Source: Candidatus Neomarinimicrobiota bacterium | GTDB lineage: Bacteria; Fidelibacterota; Marinisomatia; SCGC-AAA003-L08; TS1B11 | Assembly (NCBI GenBank): GCA_022560655.1 | Contig: JADFSS010000005.1 | Span: forward strand, 1-64,000 | Direction: 5' to 3' | DNA length: 64,000 nucleotides | Shown here: positions 11,036 to 21,409 of the stretch, one piece after another | How positions within the stretch are numbered: position 1 is the first letter of the stretch | Layout of the letters: each line of letters starts with the position of its first letter | Program-made: the position numbers and the translations under genes | Notes under the pieces: generated by a model | The model's input: the letters and a program-made list of their open reading frames with translations, nothing else | Told to the model about the DNA's origin: nothing | The model's database searches: none

Positions 11036-11828
11036 CGAGAGTTTCGCGTAAACTATCAAGGATGGACGAGCGTGCCAGGGGCCGTTGCAACTGGAACAGG
11101 CGCTCGAAGATATCGCGGCGCACCAGAGCGAAGGGCATGGTCTCACCCGGCTTGAAGAGGCGCTCCACCCAGACCAGGTGATAGCCGAAGTCGGATACAA
11201 TGGGCCCCAGGAGCTGGCCCACGGGGGCGGAAAAGATGGCCTGGTCCAGAACCGGGATGAGGCGGTGTCGGATCACCATCTGGCGGTCAAAGTTAAAATG
11301 ATTCAGCACGGAGTCGCGGTGGTCGGCACTGCGCAGGCGCTGGAGCGCGGAGCGCGCATCATGCGACTGGAGAAACCCCAAATGAACAATGAAAGCGGCG
11401 GCAGCGGGAAATTGAAATTCCTTGAGGTTGTTGGCATAGTATTCCCGTACGCGTTCGGGATCGATGTAGATGGACCGCATCAGGAGCGAATCGAGCAGCA
11501 GGGCGGCGAGCAGCTGGCGCTCGTGGTTGCGGAGGCGCGTGGAGAGGGTCCGGCGGTCGATGAGTTTTGAGCTGCGCGCATAGCTGAGCAAGACCTGGTC
11601 GTCAATCCAGCGCTCGGTGGCTTCGCCGATGGACAGATAGTTGAGGTTGGACCCTTGCTGCAGCTCGCTCAGGGTGATGGTGCGGCCCTCCACGCTGGCG
11701 AGGGGCGGCTCATCATCCGCCACCCGCTGGGAACAGCCTAACAGAACGATGGCCGCCGCGGCCAGCGCGGCCGCCCACAGGCGTGACGGCCGAAGTAAGC
11801 GTTTTTGGGGGCGAGTGGGCATGCTCAT
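11013..11828 (-). CDS. PpiC/SurA-related lipoprotein
   Basis: The product has 271 aa. A basic N-terminus and hydrophobic stretch end in a lipobox VLLGC with Cys32, so this is probably a lipoprotein. The mature part has a SurA-type N-domain (EGRTITLSELQQGSNL, then helices) and a short parvulin-like region around FPAAAAFIVHLGF and IVSDFGYHLVWVERLFKPG. It lies between mfd and the SurA-like gene and overlaps the latter, so the two foldases are probably co-expressed. Whether it has isomerase activity is not evident, since the parvulin core is degenerate. Confidence 0.75.
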   Translation of the reverse strand: MSMPTRPQKRLLRPSRLWAAALAAAAIVLLGCSQRVADDEPPLASVEGRTITLSELQQGSNLNYLSIGEATERWIDDQVLLSYARSSKLIDRRTLSTRLRNHERQLLAALLLDSLLMRSIYIDPERVREYYANNLKEFQFPAAAAFIVHLGFLQSHDARSALQRLRSADHRDSVLNHFNFDRQMVIRHRLIPVLDQAIFSAPVGQLLGPIVSDFGYHLVWVERLFKPGETMPFALVRRDIFERLFQLQRPLARSSILDSLRETLDVQVFHP

Positions 11829-11833
11829 ACTGT

Positions 11834-14800
11834 TTACGCGGCGGCGGCGGCCCCGTCGGCAGCTATTTTGTCCTCCAGGGTTTGTAGAAAATCCTCGGCA
11901 TGGGTGTAGGCGTCGGCCTGGTTGATGGTGAGCACGAGGCGCAGCTCACCACTCTTCAGGTTGACAAAACGATAAGCGTTGCCGGTTGGTTCCAGCGCGG
12001 CCTCGATGGCGCTGAGCAGTTCGGACGCATCGCTGGGCGGCGGGAAGTCCAGGTGCAGCTGCCCCCGGGGGGCCGCTCGAACAGCCTTGATGTGCAAGTG
12101 GGCGGCGCGGATGGCGAGGCGGGCCGTGCGCAAGAGGTCTTCAGCCTCGGCGGGCAGGGGCCCAAAGCGGTCGGCGAGTTCGTGGCGAAAACGGTCCAAC
12201 TCCTCCAGGGTGGCCAGGCTGGCGAGTCGGCGGTACAGGTTGAGGCGCAGATGGGGTTCGGCGACGTAGCCGGCGGGTAGCCGTGCGTCGGGAAAAAGGC
12301 GCACGGTGACATCGTCGCGGGGCAGGGGCGTGGACTGCTCGCCGCCCATGTCGCGCTCGCGCACGACGTCGCGAATAATGCGGGTGTAGAGGTCGAGGCC
12401 CACGGCAGCGACGTGGCCGCTCTGCTCCAGGCCGAAGAGATTGCCGGTGCCGCGGATTTCCAGGTCGCGAAGGGCCAAGGCGTAGCCGGAGCCAAGCGCG
12501 CTGTGGCGTTCGATGGTCTTCAAGCGCTTGGTGGCCTGGCGGGAAAGACGGGGCCGCCGGGGAATGATGAGGTAGGCGTAGGCCTGGCGGTTGCCGCGCC
12601 CCACCCGGCCACGAATCTGATACAGCTGGGCCAGGCCAAAGCGGTGCGCGTTGTTGATAATGACGGTATTCACATTAGGCAGATCGATGCCCGACTCGAT
12701 GATGCTGGTACAGACCAGCAGCTGGAAGCGGCGCTCGGCGAAGGCCAGCATGGTGCTTTCGAGCTGGCGGGCGGGTTGCTGTCCGTGGGCCACGGCCAGC
12801 TTGACCTGGGGCAGCGCCTCCTGGAGGTCGCGGGCCAGGCGGTGGATGTCCTTGACGTTACTATGCACGACGTAAACCTGGCCGTCTCGGCGCAGCTCCC
12901 GTTGAATCACCTCCTTGAGCAGTCCCAGGCCGTAATAGTGTACCGAAGTAGAGATGGGCATACGCTGCAGCGGTGGCGTAGCGAGGCGGGAGATATCCCG
13001 AATGCCCGCCAGCGAGAAGTGCAGGGTGCGGGGAATGGGGGTGGCGGACATGCTGAGCACGTCCACGGAGGCCTTGAGCGACTTGAGGTGCTCCTTTTGC
13101 TTGACGCCGAAGCGGTGCTCCTCGTCGACGATGAGCAAACCCAGGCGTTTGAAGAAGACCTCCTTGGACAGGAGGCGGTGGGTGCCGATGAGCAGATCCA
13201 CCGACCCGGCGGCCAGGTCCTGGAGGGTTTGCCGCTGGGTCGCGGGCGGGACGAAGCGGGAGAGCATGTTGACCCGAACGGCAAAGGGCTCAAGCCGGGC
13301 CCGGAAGGAGATGAAGTGCTGGTTGGCAAGGATGGTGGTGGGGGCCATGAGGGCCACCTGATAGCCGCCGCGAATGGCTTTGAAGGCGGCGCGCAGAGCG
13401 AGTTCGGTCTTGCCGAAGCCGACATCGCCGCACAGCAGGCGGTCCATCGGGCGGGGGAGCTCCATGTCACGGACGATCTCATCCATGGCGCGGAGCTGAT
13501 CGGGGGTGGGGACGTAGGGAAAGGTGGCCTCCATGTCCTGCTGCAACTCATCGTCCGGGGCGTGGACGAGGCCTTCGGCCTCCTGACGGCGGGCATAGAG
13601 CTGGGCCAACTGCTCCACCACCTCCTCGGCGGAGCGCCGGGTGCGCTGCTGAACCCGTTCCCAGCGTCGGGAATTGAGGGCGTCCAGGGGCGGCGGACCG
13701 TCGCCCTCCGGGGTATAGGGAAAGACCAGCCCGACCTTGTCGGGTGAGACGTAGACCCGGTCGCCGCCGGCGTATTCGATGGCCAGCGCCTCCTGCTGGT
13801 TGCCTGCGGCGGGCAGGGGCAGCAGGCCGAGATAACGACCGATGCCGTAGCTGACGTGGACAATGGGGTCGCCGGCTTCCAGGGTGTCGAGATGTTGTTG
13901 CAGGGTGGCCAGGGAGGGGGCGGCCTGGCGGTACGGTTGCCAGGCCGGGGCCACCGCCAGCGGTAAGACTATGGCGGGGCGGGCCAGGAGGTGGCGGCCG
14001 GCGAGCACCAGCAGTTTGAGGGCCGGGGAGGAGAAGCTGGAGGGATAGTCGCCGGCAACCAGCTCCAGGGGCACAGTGGGAAAGCGGGCGCGGGCGCGGT
14101 CAACCAGGCCCGGGTCGTCGGCCACCAGTAGAGCGCGGGCGTCGGGGGCCGCAACCCTGAGGCGCTCCCAGCGTGCGGCCACAAGGGCCGGCTCCAGAGC
14201 CGGTTTTTCGAGGGCTTCCACCTGCAGGTCACCGTCCTGTCCGGGGTGCTGTCCGTTGGAAGCGGTGAGCGTCCAGACTGCGGCGGGTCCTTCGGCTGGG
14301 CTCAGGCTCGCCGGGCCTCCCCGTGCCGGGTACGGCGGGGGTTGGGCTACGCCCAGAGGGACAGGCTCCTCAGCGGCCGCGACCCATCCCCGGGACAGGT
14401 AGTCATAGATGGGCACGGGCTCCTGCGAGGTCTCCGCACAGGAGAAAATGACGACGGCCTCCCGGCGGCGGTCGCTGGTCTGGGAATGGATGTGAAAGGT
14501 TCTGAGTTCCTCGAGCACCTCGCCGTCAAAGTCGAAGCGGACGGGGACCGGGAGATTGACGGGAAAGCAGTCGATGATGCCGCCGCGCACGGCATAGGTG
14601 CCGGGTTCGGTGACCAGGGGCACGTCCTCGTAGTCGTTCTCCCGGAGCCAGGCGCGCAGGGCGGCGAAGGTGACGGCCCCGGCCTGCACCCGGAGGGAAG
14701 CGGCCCGCAAGGCGGAGGCCGGTGGCAGGCCGCGCTCCAGGAGGTGCGGTGTGCAGAGAATAAAAGCGGGCGGTGCGGGGTCTGCCAGGCGGGCCAGGGC

Positions 14801-15103
14801 GGCGCGTCGAAACGGCTCCAGGGGAGCGTCAAAGCCGGGGGGCGCATCGGCTTCCGCCGGAGCGGGGAAGAGCACCAGCTCCTCGGTGGTCCACCCCAGC
14901 CCCCTGAGGGCCTCCCCGGCGCGGAGCAGCTCCTCGTCATGGCGAAAGGAGGCCAAAACGGGCCGGCCGGCGGTGGTGGACAGGTGGGCCAGCAGGAGGG
15001 GCAGAAAGGCGGGCTCGACCCCCGTCAGTCGGGCGCCGGGCGCGGCCCCCAGGCGGGTCAGGGCAGCGCCAACGGCCCCCAGCAGCCCCTCAGTCCGGTT
15101 CAC
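11834..15103 (-). CDS. mfd: Transcription-repair coupling factor Mfd
   Basis: The product has 1089 aa. The order is an N-terminal UvrB-homology region (residues 1 to about 330), an RNA-polymerase-interacting CarD-like domain ([21 protein letters not shown]), and a RecG-like helicase with Walker [28 protein letters not shown] and [15 protein letters not shown]-terminal TRCF domain completes it. It removes stalled RNA polymerase and recruits UvrA. The start is GTG at 15101-15103, overlapping the stop of mnmG by four bases. Residues 246-271 are encoded by a dispersed repeat (see 14291-14366), a proline/glycine-rich insertion in the N-terminal module. Confidence 0.95.
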   Translation of the reverse strand: MNRTEGLLGAVGAALTRLGAAPGARLTGVEPAFLPLLLAHLSTTAGRPVLASFRHDEELLRAGEALRGLGWTTEELVLFPAPAEADAPPGFDAPLEPFRRAALARLADPAPPAFILCTPHLLERGLPPASALRAASLRVQAGAVTFAALRAWLRENDYEDVPLVTEPGTYAVRGGIIDCFPVNLPVPVRFDFDGEVLEELRTFHIHSQTSDRRREAVVIFSCAETSQEPVPIYDYLSRGWVAAAEEPVPLGVAQPPPYPARGGPASLSPAEGPAAVWTLTASNGQHPGQDGDLQVEALEKPALEPALVAARWERLRVAAPDARALLVADDPGLVDRARARFPTVPLELVAGDYPSSFSSPALKLLVLAGRHLLARPAIVLPLAVAPAWQPYRQAAPSLATLQQHLDTLEAGDPIVHVSYGIGRYLGLLPLPAAGNQQEALAIEYAGGDRVYVSPDKVGLVFPYTPEGDGPPPLDALNSRRWERVQQRTRRSAEEVVEQLAQLYARRQEAEGLVHAPDDELQQDMEATFPYVPTPDQLRAMDEIVRDMELPRPMDRLLCGDVGFGKTELALRAAFKAIRGGYQVALMAPTTILANQHFISFRARLEPFAVRVNMLSRFVPPATQRQTLQDLAAGSVDLLIGTHRLLSKEVFFKRLGLLIVDEEHRFGVKQKEHLKSLKASVDVLSMSATPIPRTLHFSLAGIRDISRLATPPLQRMPISTSVHYYGLGLLKEVIQRELRRDGQVYVVHSNVKDIHRLARDLQEALPQVKLAVAHGQQPARQLESTMLAFAERRFQLLVCTSIIESGIDLPNVNTVIINNAHRFGLAQLYQIRGRVGRGNRQAYAYLIIPRRPRLSRQATKRLKTIERHSALGSGYALALRDLEIRGTGNLFGLEQSGHVAAVGLDLYTRIIRDVVRERDMGGEQSTPLPRDDVTVRLFPDARLPAGYVAEPHLRLNLYRRLASLATLEELDRFRHELADRFGPLPAEAEDLLRTARLAIRAAHLHIKAVRAAPRGQLHLDFPPPSDASELLSAIEAALEPTGNAYRFVNLKSGELRLVLTINQADAYTHAEDFLQTLEDKIAADGAAAAA
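14291..14366 (+). repeat. Dispersed intragenic repeat, copy A (inside mfd)
   Basis: This 76-bp block aligns without gaps to 24121-24196 with seven mismatches. Invariant cores include CTCAGGCTCG, GGTACGGC and GGGTTGGGCTACGCCCAGAG. Here it is antisense to mfd and encodes residues 246-271 in frame. It contains small hairpins (GGGC-TAC-GCCC and CCGT...ACGG). Confidence 0.75.
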
Positions 15104-17001
15104 GGCGATGTTTCACGTGAAACATGCCAGCGCTTGAGATGGATGGCCAGCAGGGCGATGTCAGGGGGGTTGACCCCGGCGATGCGGGAGGCCTGGCCCA
15201 GGGTTTGGGGTCGCACCGCCAACAGCTTTTCACGGGCCTCGGCCCGGAGTGCGACGATGGCGCCGAGGTCGAATTGGGGGTCCAGAGGGGTGTGCTCCAG
15301 CCGCGCCAGCGCGGCTGCGGCGGCCTGCTGGCGGGCGGCGTAGCCCTCGTACTTGAGGTCAGTCTCCGCCGTGAAGCGGTCGCTTTCGGGCAGATCCTCC
15401 AGCGCGCCGGCGGGCAAGAGCGGTGCCAGACGGTGGAGGGTGAATTCGGGCCGCTTGAGGAGGCGCGCGAGGGTGGCGCCTTGTGGGGGTATGGTGGCCC
15501 ACTGGCCGTCGGTGCCAGAGTTGTCCGGGGTGATCTTGAGGGTTGCGGCCAGCTCCTTGAAGCGGGCCACATTCCGGCGGCGCGCTTCCAGACGGCGGCT
15601 GTCCTGCGGGGTGAGTAGCCCCCGTTCGGTGCCGTGGTGTGAGAGCCGCAGATCGGCGTCATCGGGGCGCAGCAGGAGTCGATACTCCGCCCGGGAGGTG
15701 AGCATGCGGTAGGGCTCGGCGCTATCCTTGGTGATGAGGTCGTCCACCATGACCCCCAGATAGGCCTCGTCGCGTCCCAGGACGAGGGCCGGGCGTTCCT
15801 GTACCTGGGCCGCGGCATTGATACCGGCCAGGAGGCCCTGGCCAGCGGCCTCCTCATAGCCGGAAGTGCCGTTCACCTGTCCCGCCAGGTAGAGGCCGGC
15901 AATGTCCTTGCTCTCCAGGGTAGCCTGGAGCTGGCGGGGCGGGATAAAATCGTATTCGATGGCGTAGCCCGGCCGGATGAAGCGGGCCTGCTCCAGACCG
16001 GGAATGTGTTTGAGGGCCTCCTGCTGCGCGTCCTCCGGGAGGCTGGTGGAAAAGCCGTTGACATAGATCTGCTGGGCGTCGTGCCACTCCGGCTCCAGGT
16101 AGATGGGGTGCTCGTTGCGGTGGGCGAAGCGCACCACCTTGTCCTCAATGCTGGGACAGTAACGGGGCCCCACGCCGGCAATCTCGCCGGTGAAGAGGGG
16201 CGAGCGCTGGAGATTGGCCCGGATGATGTCGTGCACCGCCGGCCGGGTGTGGGTCTGGTAGGAAGGCTCGTCGGGTGGCTGGAACGGTTGGGGCGTGCGG
16301 AATGAGAAGGGCACGGGCCGCTCGTCCCCGGGCAGGCGTGTGGTGCGGTCCCAGTCGATAGAATCACGGTGGAGGCGGGGGCAGGTGCCGGTTTTGAGGC
16401 GGCCGGCCGCAAACCCCAGCGCCTGGAGCGATTCGGTGATGCCCTCCGAGCGCCGCTCACCCATGCGTCCGGCGCGAAATTTCTGGTCCCCAATGTGGAT
16501 CAGGCCGTTGAGGAAGGTGCCGCAGGTGAGGATGGCCGTCCTGGTGCGCAGGCGACCCGCTTCCCGGAGGAGCACCCCCCACAGGCGGCCATGCCTGACG
16601 CGCACGCCGATGACCTCGCCCTTGCGCACGGTGAGACCGGGCTGGTTAGAGACGGTGGTGAGCAGATGCCGGGCATAGGCGCGTTTGTCGATCTGGGCCC
16701 GGGGGCTCCAGACGGCGCGACCTTTGCTAGTATTGAGCATTTTGAACTGCAGCCCGGTCTGGTCCGCTGCCAGCCCCATTTCGCCGCCCAAAGCGTCGAT
16801 CTCCCGCACCATGTGACCTTTGGCCAAGCCCCCAATGGCGGGATTGCACGACATGCGGCCGATGGCCTGGGGATCGAGGGTGACCAGCAGGGTAGCGCAG
16901 CCCAGGCGTGCCGCTGCCAGGGCGGCCTCCACGCCGGCATGACCGCCACCGGCCACCACCACGTCCCACACGCGATCGGTCACATTGGCGTTACTGCCCA
17001 C
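15100..17001 (-). CDS. mnmG: tRNA uridine-5-carboxymethylaminomethyl modification enzyme MnmG
   Basis: The product has 633 aa. The N-terminal Rossmann FAD motif is [21 protein letters not shown]; further family signatures are [35 protein letters not shown] and [14 protein letters not shown], with the C-terminal helical domain binding MnmE. The MnmE-MnmG complex modifies U34 of certain tRNAs. It lies 2 bp downstream of mnmE. The last codons (WHVSRETSP) overlie a perfect parS site, and the stop overlaps the mfd start. rsmG, parA and parB, which often follow mnmG, are absent here. Confidence 0.96.
   Translation of the reverse strand: MGSNANVTDRVWDVVVAGGGHAGVEAALAAARLGCATLLVTLDPQAIGRMSCNPAIGGLAKGHMVREIDALGGEMGLAADQTGLQFKMLNTSKGRAVWSPRAQIDKRAYARHLLTTVSNQPGLTVRKGEVIGVRVRHGRLWGVLLREAGRLRTRTAILTCGTFLNGLIHIGDQKFRAGRMGERRSEGITESLQALGFAAGRLKTGTCPRLHRDSIDWDRTTRLPGDERPVPFSFRTPQPFQPPDEPSYQTHTRPAVHDIIRANLQRSPLFTGEIAGVGPRYCPSIEDKVVRFAHRNEHPIYLEPEWHDAQQIYVNGFSTSLPEDAQQEALKHIPGLEQARFIRPGYAIEYDFIPPRQLQATLESKDIAGLYLAGQVNGTSGYEEAAGQGLLAGINAAAQVQERPALVLGRDEAYLGVMVDDLITKDSAEPYRMLTSRAEYRLLLRPDDADLRLSHHGTERGLLTPQDSRRLEARRRNVARFKELAATLKITPDNSGTDGQWATIPPQGATLARLLKRPEFTLHRLAPLLPAGALEDLPESDRFTAETDLKYEGYAARQQAAAAALARLEHTPLDPQFDLGAIVALRAEAREKLLAVRPQTLGQASRIAGVNPPDIALLAIHLKRWHVSRETSP
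15109..15124. promoter_or_regulatory. parS: parS centromere site (ParB binding)
   Basis: A perfect 16-bp palindrome TGTTTCACGTGAAACA, identical to the widespread chromosomal parS consensus, embedded in the last codons of mnmG. It lies about 5.4 kb from the oriC candidate. It would load ParB for origin segregation; parAB are not in this window. Confidence 0.85.
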
Positions 17002-17003
17002 GC

Positions 17004-18395
17004 CTATTTGCCCACGCAGAACTCGCTGAAGATGCGCTGGAGCACCTCTTCGTTGGGCACCTCGCCAATGATGTTGGCCAGGCTGTCCATCGCCAGGCGA
17101 ATCTCGCTGCTGATAACGTCGATGGATTGGCCCGCGTCCAGTTGCTCCACCGCCGACTCGATTTGCTGCAGGGCTAGCTCGAGGCCCGCCAGCTGGCGCT
17201 CGGAGCTGACCACGGCCCCATCCTCGGCGGGGAGGTGGTCGCTCAAAACCTGGGCAAGCCGGGCCAGCAGGAGGTCCAATCCATTGTCGCGCCGGACCGA
17301 GACGGGGATGGGGCCGTCGGCCGCGGGTGGGTCGCCGTCGGTGTCGCGCTTGGAGTGGACCTGCAGCAGCGCGGGCGGCCGTTCGTCATCCAGGTCCAGC
17401 GCTGCGTCGAGCGTTGCGGCGGCCGGGTCGTCGGGATCCAGCAGCAATACAATATCAGCCGCGGCCAGCTGCTGCCGGCTGCGCTCCACGCCGGCCCGGT
17501 CCAGAACATCGCTGGTATCCTGAAGCCCGGCGGTATCCACCAGACAGACCGGGAAACCGGCAATATCGATCCAGGCCTCCAGACTATCCCGGGTGGTGCC
17601 GGGGAGGTCTGCAACGATGGCCTGCTCATGGCCTACCAGGGCGTTAAACAGGCTGGATTTGCCCGCGTTGGGTGGGCCGGCGAGGATAATGCGCACGCCG
17701 TCGCGGAGGATACGGCCATAAGGTGCGGTGGCCTGCAGGTGGCGGACTTGCTCCGCGACGGGCGCCAAGGCCTTACGAATGTCAGCATGGGTGGTGGCGT
17801 CCAGCTCATCCTCGGAAAAATCCAGCTCGTGCTCCAGTAGGGTGAGCAGCCGCAGCAGGCTTGCCCGCATGCGGTTGATTTCCCGGGAAAGTCCGCCACT
17901 CAATTTGTAGGTTGCCGCCTGCTGTCCGCGCCGGCTCAGGCTGGTAATGACCTCATTCAGGGCCTCCGCCTCGGCCAGATCCATTTTGCCGTTGAGAAAG
18001 GCGCGCATGGAGAACTCGCCCGGCTCCGCCTGGCGGGCGCCCAGCCGTACCAGGTGACGGATGACTTCCCGCGGCGTTACGTAGCCGCCGTGGATGCTGA
18101 ACTCAACCACGTCTTCGCCGGTAAAGGAGGCCGGGGCCTGGAAATAGGTTATGACGCCCGAATCCAGCGCGGGCCCATTGTCGGGCGCCGTGACCGCCCC
18201 ATGAAAGGCGTGCCGCGGGTTGGCTGCCAGCGGCGCCGTGCACATCTTGCCGGCCCACGCCAGGGACTTGGGTCCGCTCAGGCGCACCACGGCCAGACCG
18301 CCCCGCCCGGGGGGCGTCGCCAGGGCAACGATGGTATCGGTGCGGTAGGGGAGGGCGGCAGCCCGCGAGCGCACATTATCCGGTGCCAGTGACAT
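17004..18395 (-). CDS. mnmE: tRNA modification GTPase MnmE
   Basis: The product has about 463 aa from the ATG at 18395; an in-frame TTG at 18416 would add seven residues, and neither has a clear ribosome site. The N-terminal tetrahydrofolate-binding domain begins [23 protein letters not shown]. The G-domain has a P-loop [14 protein letters not shown] and DLPGTTRDS. The C-terminal FCVGK ends with the catalytic-type C-x-G-K motif of MnmE. It partners MnmG, whose gene follows at once. Confidence 0.95.
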   Translation of the reverse strand: MSLAPDNVRSRAAALPYRTDTIVALATPPGRGGLAVVRLSGPKSLAWAGKMCTAPLAANPRHAFHGAVTAPDNGPALDSGVITYFQAPASFTGEDVVEFSIHGGYVTPREVIRHLVRLGARQAEPGEFSMRAFLNGKMDLAEAEALNEVITSLSRRGQQAATYKLSGGLSREINRMRASLLRLLTLLEHELDFSEDELDATTHADIRKALAPVAEQVRHLQATAPYGRILRDGVRIILAGPPNAGKSSLFNALVGHEQAIVADLPGTTRDSLEAWIDIAGFPVCLVDTAGLQDTSDVLDRAGVERSRQQLAAADIVLLLDPDDPAAATLDAALDLDDERPPALLQVHSKRDTDGDPPAADGPIPVSVRRDNGLDLLLARLAQVLSDHLPAEDGAVVSSERQLAGLELALQQIESAVEQLDAGQSIDVISSEIRLAMDSLANIIGEVPNEEVLQRIFSEFCVGK

Positions 18396-18453
18396 GGTGA
18401 TGCAATTTACGATCAACGGCGGGGTTTGATAAACAGCTAAAGGGAGCGGCGGG

Positions 18454-20217
18454 TTACTTGCTTTTTGCCCCCGTGGTTCCGAGCTGTCCAGCTTGCAGCT
18501 TACGCCGGATGTTGCGCTGCTGGAAGATGCCCAGAATGTTGGAAAAGGCGTAGTAGAGGTTCAGGCCGCTGGGAAAGGTGTTAAAAATGAGAAAGAAAAA
18601 GCCCGTCATCATGTACATCATGGGCTTCTGCTGGGGATTGTTCGAGACACCACTCAATTTCTGCTGGACGAACATGGTGATGCCCATGATCAGCGCGAGA
18701 ATGGTGACGCCGCTGCCATAAAGGGGTAGGCTGAAGGGCAGGGTAAAGACCACATCGGGGGCGGAAAGGTCGGTGACCCAAAGGATAAAGGGCTGGCCGC
18801 GGAGCTCGATGGTGGTGCGAAAGACAATAAACAGCGCCCACAGCAGCGGCAACTGTATAAGGATGGGCAGGCAGCCCCCCAGCGGATTCACGCCCTCCGA
18901 TTTCCAGAGCGCCATGGTCTCCTTGCTCAGTTTCTGCTGGTTGCCCTTATACTTTGCCTGCAGCTCCTTGAGCCTGGGCTGGACCAGTTGCATTTTTTGG
19001 GTGGAGATGGCGCTCTTCTTGGTGAGAGGATTGGTGAGCACGCGAATGGCAACGGCAAACAGGATCAGAACGACACCGTAGTTAGGCAGATAACCATGCA
19101 AGAAGACCAGACTGTAGAGCACAAAGGTGCTGATGGGCCGGATCAGGGAAAAACCGAGGTTCATGATGCGCTGGAGCCCGACATCCAGATCGCGAATAAT
19201 GAAGTAGGACAGGGGCCCCAAATAGAGGGTCATGGACACGGGTCGGCGGGCATCATAGCCCAGCGCCATGCCGTGGCGGGTCACGGCCTCCTCTTTACCG
19301 TTGGTCCCAGTAACGGACTCGAAGCGCGCGCGCAATGCGCCGAACGCCCCGGGCTGTTGCGGGTCGGCAATGAAGGCGGCGGCAAAATACTTGTTGCGCA
19401 GGGCAACCCAATCCGTATTGCCCACGAAATTTTTATGAACCGGCTTTCCGCGACGGGCTTTGCCCTGGTCGGCCAATTCACCGCCCTGAAAGACGTAGGC
19501 TTTGCTGTAAATCTCGTCCTCCTTGCGCACTCTTTCCGTGCTGGCCAGACCACCGGGCCAGGCGATTTCAAAGGTGCTCGCGCTGGGGCCGATTTCGCGC
19601 TCAGGATAGAGCCACTCAATGGAAACGGGCACGGTGTAGCGATCGCTGTGAAAGGTCAGGCGCTTAATAATTTGGCTGCCGGAGGGAAAGGTATAGCGGT
19701 AAGCCACGGTGAGGGAACCCTCCTCCAGATAGGTATGCTCGGTTCGCGGCGCGGAAAGGATATCAAAGTTTTGGGTCAAGTGTATTGAGTCACCCACAAG
19801 ATTAATGTAGGCCAAATGGAGATTAACGCCAGCGCCATTATCGGTGATGAGCTGCACATTGCCGGTCCCGCTGCCATGCTGATACTCCTTGAGCTCAAAG
19901 TAGGTGAGCGCGCCGCCGCCGAGGGAAGATATGGTCGCCCGGTACAGGGGTGTCTCCAGGCTGAACGAGCGCTCCGCGGTGGCAACGAGGGGAGCACTGG
20001 CGGGCGGCGTTAACGCCGGGGCGGCGACGGCTCGGCGGGAGACCGGCGGCGGGGCAGCCAGTGGCGGCAGCGAGTCAGCGGGCTGGAACAGCAAGCGCTG
20101 TTCCGGGGGCGGTTCCATCGGCTGGGGGGGCGAGAGGCGCCGCACCATAGGCCCATAGAGGAGCAGTATCAGTGCGATGAGCACAAAGGCCAGTACGGCG
20201 CGCTGCGTATCGGTCAT
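18454..20217 (-). CDS. yidC: Membrane protein insertase YidC
   Basis: The product has 587 aa. One N-terminal membrane helix (VLAFVLIALILLLYGPMV) is followed by a large periplasmic beta-domain with ISSLGGGALTYFELKEY and then the conserved insertase core of five helices. This includes NYGVVLILFAVAIRVLTNPLTKKSAIST, the cytoplasmic hairpin KMQLVQPRLKELQAKYKGN, and GGCLPILIQLPLLWALF. The periplasmic domain marks the Gram-negative type. It lies in the classical rpmH-rnpA-yidD-yidC-mnmE order, 2 bp after yidD. Confidence 0.95.
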   Translation of the reverse strand: MTDTQRAVLAFVLIALILLLYGPMVRRLSPPQPMEPPPEQRLLFQPADSLPPLAAPPPVSRRAVAAPALTPPASAPLVATAERSFSLETPLYRATISSLGGGALTYFELKEYQHGSGTGNVQLITDNGAGVNLHLAYINLVGDSIHLTQNFDILSAPRTEHTYLEEGSLTVAYRYTFPSGSQIIKRLTFHSDRYTVPVSIEWLYPEREIGPSASTFEIAWPGGLASTERVRKEDEIYSKAYVFQGGELADQGKARRGKPVHKNFVGNTDWVALRNKYFAAAFIADPQQPGAFGALRARFESVTGTNGKEEAVTRHGMALGYDARRPVSMTLYLGPLSYFIIRDLDVGLQRIMNLGFSLIRPISTFVLYSLVFLHGYLPNYGVVLILFAVAIRVLTNPLTKKSAISTQKMQLVQPRLKELQAKYKGNQQKLSKETMALWKSEGVNPLGGCLPILIQLPLLWALFIVFRTTIELRGQPFILWVTDLSAPDVVFTLPFSLPLYGSGVTILALIMGITMFVQQKLSGVSNNPQQKPMMYMMTGFFFLIFNTFPSGLNLYYAFSNILGIFQQRNIRRKLQAGQLGTTGAKSK

Positions 20218-20219
20218 GA

Positions 20220-20465
20220 TCAGGCGGGGTCGAACCCGCTACGGGTACTGTAGGGATGGCAGCGTAGAATGCGCTTGCCGGCCCGATATGAGCCGGACAG
20301 CAGGCCGTATTTTCGCAGGGCATCAAGGGCGTATTGGGAACAGGTGGGCGTGTAACGGCAGGCCGGGGGGAACAGCAGGGCGAAGCTGTGCCGGTAAATA
20401 ATGACCAGGGCGACGAGCAGGCTGACCAGGATGCTATTGACGGCTCGCGGGAGGGCGAGTGCCAA
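20220..20465 (-). CDS. yidD: Membrane protein insertion efficiency factor YidD
   Basis: The product has about 81 aa with the YidD signature CRYTPTCSQYALDALRKYG and the C-terminal RILRCHPYSTRSGFDPA. A hydrophobic N-terminal helix (SILVSLLVALVIIYRHSFALL) precedes the motif. The likely start is a TTG at 20463-20465, overlapping the end of rnpA by 32 bp; the frame stays open far upstream but only as rnpA shadow. It assists YidC, whose gene follows at 2 bp. Confidence 0.85.
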   Translation of the reverse strand: MALALPRAVNSILVSLLVALVIIYRHSFALLFPPACRYTPTCSQYALDALRKYGLLSGSYRAGKRILRCHPYSTRSGFDPA

Positions 20466-20775
20466 GGTAGCGAAGAAAGGCTTCGATTTCGTGGTAGGCG
20501 ATGGCGCGCCCCGTCCTGGGCGCGGAGATGACAATATCTGCGGGTGGAAGCTGATCATAAAGCTGCCTAAAAGCTGCCCGGGTCCTGCGTTTGAAGGTGT
20601 TGCGCTTGACGTGGTTGCCGTAACTCCTGCCCACAGTGCAACCCAACCGTGGGAAGGGCGCCGGATAAACCCAGGCGGTGAGGCCCGCACGGGTGATGCG
20701 CGTTCCACGGGCGAAGACCTGCTGGAAATCCGCCTTGCGGGTGAGTCGCCTGGCGCGGGGAAAGGTGTGGTCCAA
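20434..20775 (-). CDS. rnpA: Ribonuclease P protein component
   Basis: The product has 113 aa. The N-terminal segment RRLTRKADFQQVFARGTRI and the RNR-like motif region GNHVKRNTFKRRTRAAFRQL are typical of RnpA, which binds the P RNA and helps 5'-end processing of tRNA precursors. It lies 6 bp downstream of rpmH, as in almost all bacteria, and overlaps the start of yidD. Confidence 0.92.
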   Translation of the reverse strand: MDHTFPRARRLTRKADFQQVFARGTRITRAGLTAWVYPAPFPRLGCTVGRSYGNHVKRNTFKRRTRAAFRQLYDQLPPADIVISAPRTGRAIAYHEIEAFLRYLGTRPPASRQ

Positions 20776-20781
20776 GCGGAG

Positions 20782-20916
20782 TCAAGCGGAGAGGACTTTG
20801 CGCCCCTTGCGGCGGCGCCGTGCCAGGAGGGCCCGGCCAGCCTTGGTGCTGAGGCGCGCACGGAACCCGTGCTTGTTCTTGCGTTTGCGGTTACTGAGGC
20901 GAATTTTGATTTTCAT
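20782..20916 (-). CDS. rpmH: 50S ribosomal protein L34
   Basis: A 44-codon gene starting ATG at 20914-20916 and ending TGA at 20782-20784. The protein starts [20 protein letters not shown], continues [15 protein letters not shown] and ends KGRKVLSA. This matches the L34 pattern 'R.S.RKRKr.HGFR.R..T..GR.vL..RR.KGRk.LsA'. The N-terminus MKIKIRL replaces the common MKRTYQP. It is highly basic and is the first gene of the rpmH-rnpA-yidD-yidC cluster. Confidence 0.93.
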   Translation of the reverse strand: MKIKIRLSNRKRKNKHGFRARLSTKAGRALLARRRRKGRKVLSA

Positions 20917-21025
20917 GGCCGTGGCTGCTTTCGATTAGCGGCCCAATTTAGGCCGTGACCTAGCCCCTGGAAAAGGGATTTTCCTGACGCGACCCAAGGG
21001 GTGAAAGGCGGGGCGGCTGCGGCGC

Positions 21026-21379
21026 CTAGGGGGGCCAGCGGGAGGTCACCACCGTGTGGATGCCGCCCCGCGGGGTGAAGTCGCCCACCACCTCAATCCT
21101 GCGGGGCCGGGCGGCGGCTTTGAAATCGTCCAGAATGCGGTTGGTGACGTCCTCGTAGAAGATCCCCAGGTTACGGTAGTTGAGGATGTAATATTTAAGC
21201 GACTTGAGCTCCACCACCTGCTGGTCGGGGACGTAAGTGATGGTGATGGTGGCGAAATCGGGCAGGCCCGTCCGGGGACAGACGCTGGTGTATTCCGGTA
21301 TGGAGATGACGACATCGTAATCGCGGTCGGGGTGAGGGTTAGGCACGACCTCAAGTTGGTGCCATTTCTCGGTGGTCAT
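21026..21379 (-). CDS. queF: NADPH-dependent preQ0 reductase QueF (unimodular type)
   Basis: The product has 117 aa of the short YkvM-type QueF (T-fold), which reduces 7-cyano-7-deazaguanine to preQ1 in queuosine synthesis. The catalytic Cys34 (thioimide former) is in YTSVCPRTGLPDFATI, with Asp41 as proton donor. The NADPH-binding QueF motif is VELKSLKYYILNYRN. The start at 21379 has AAGGAGG upstream with good spacing. It sits just downstream of the subtilase gene. Confidence 0.93.
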   Translation of the reverse strand: MTTEKWHQLEVVPNPHPDRDYDVVISIPEYTSVCPRTGLPDFATITITYVPDQQVVELKSLKYYILNYRNLGIFYEDVTNRILDDFKAAARPRRIEVVGDFTPRGGIHTVVTSRWPP

Positions 21380-21409
21380 GTGGAGCGCCTCCTTAGTGGT
21401 ATGGGCCCA

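Noticed and set aside
20466-20861. N-terminal extension of the YidD frame
   Set aside because: It is the shadow of rnpA and rpmH; YidD proteins are short and begin just before the first hydrophobic helix.
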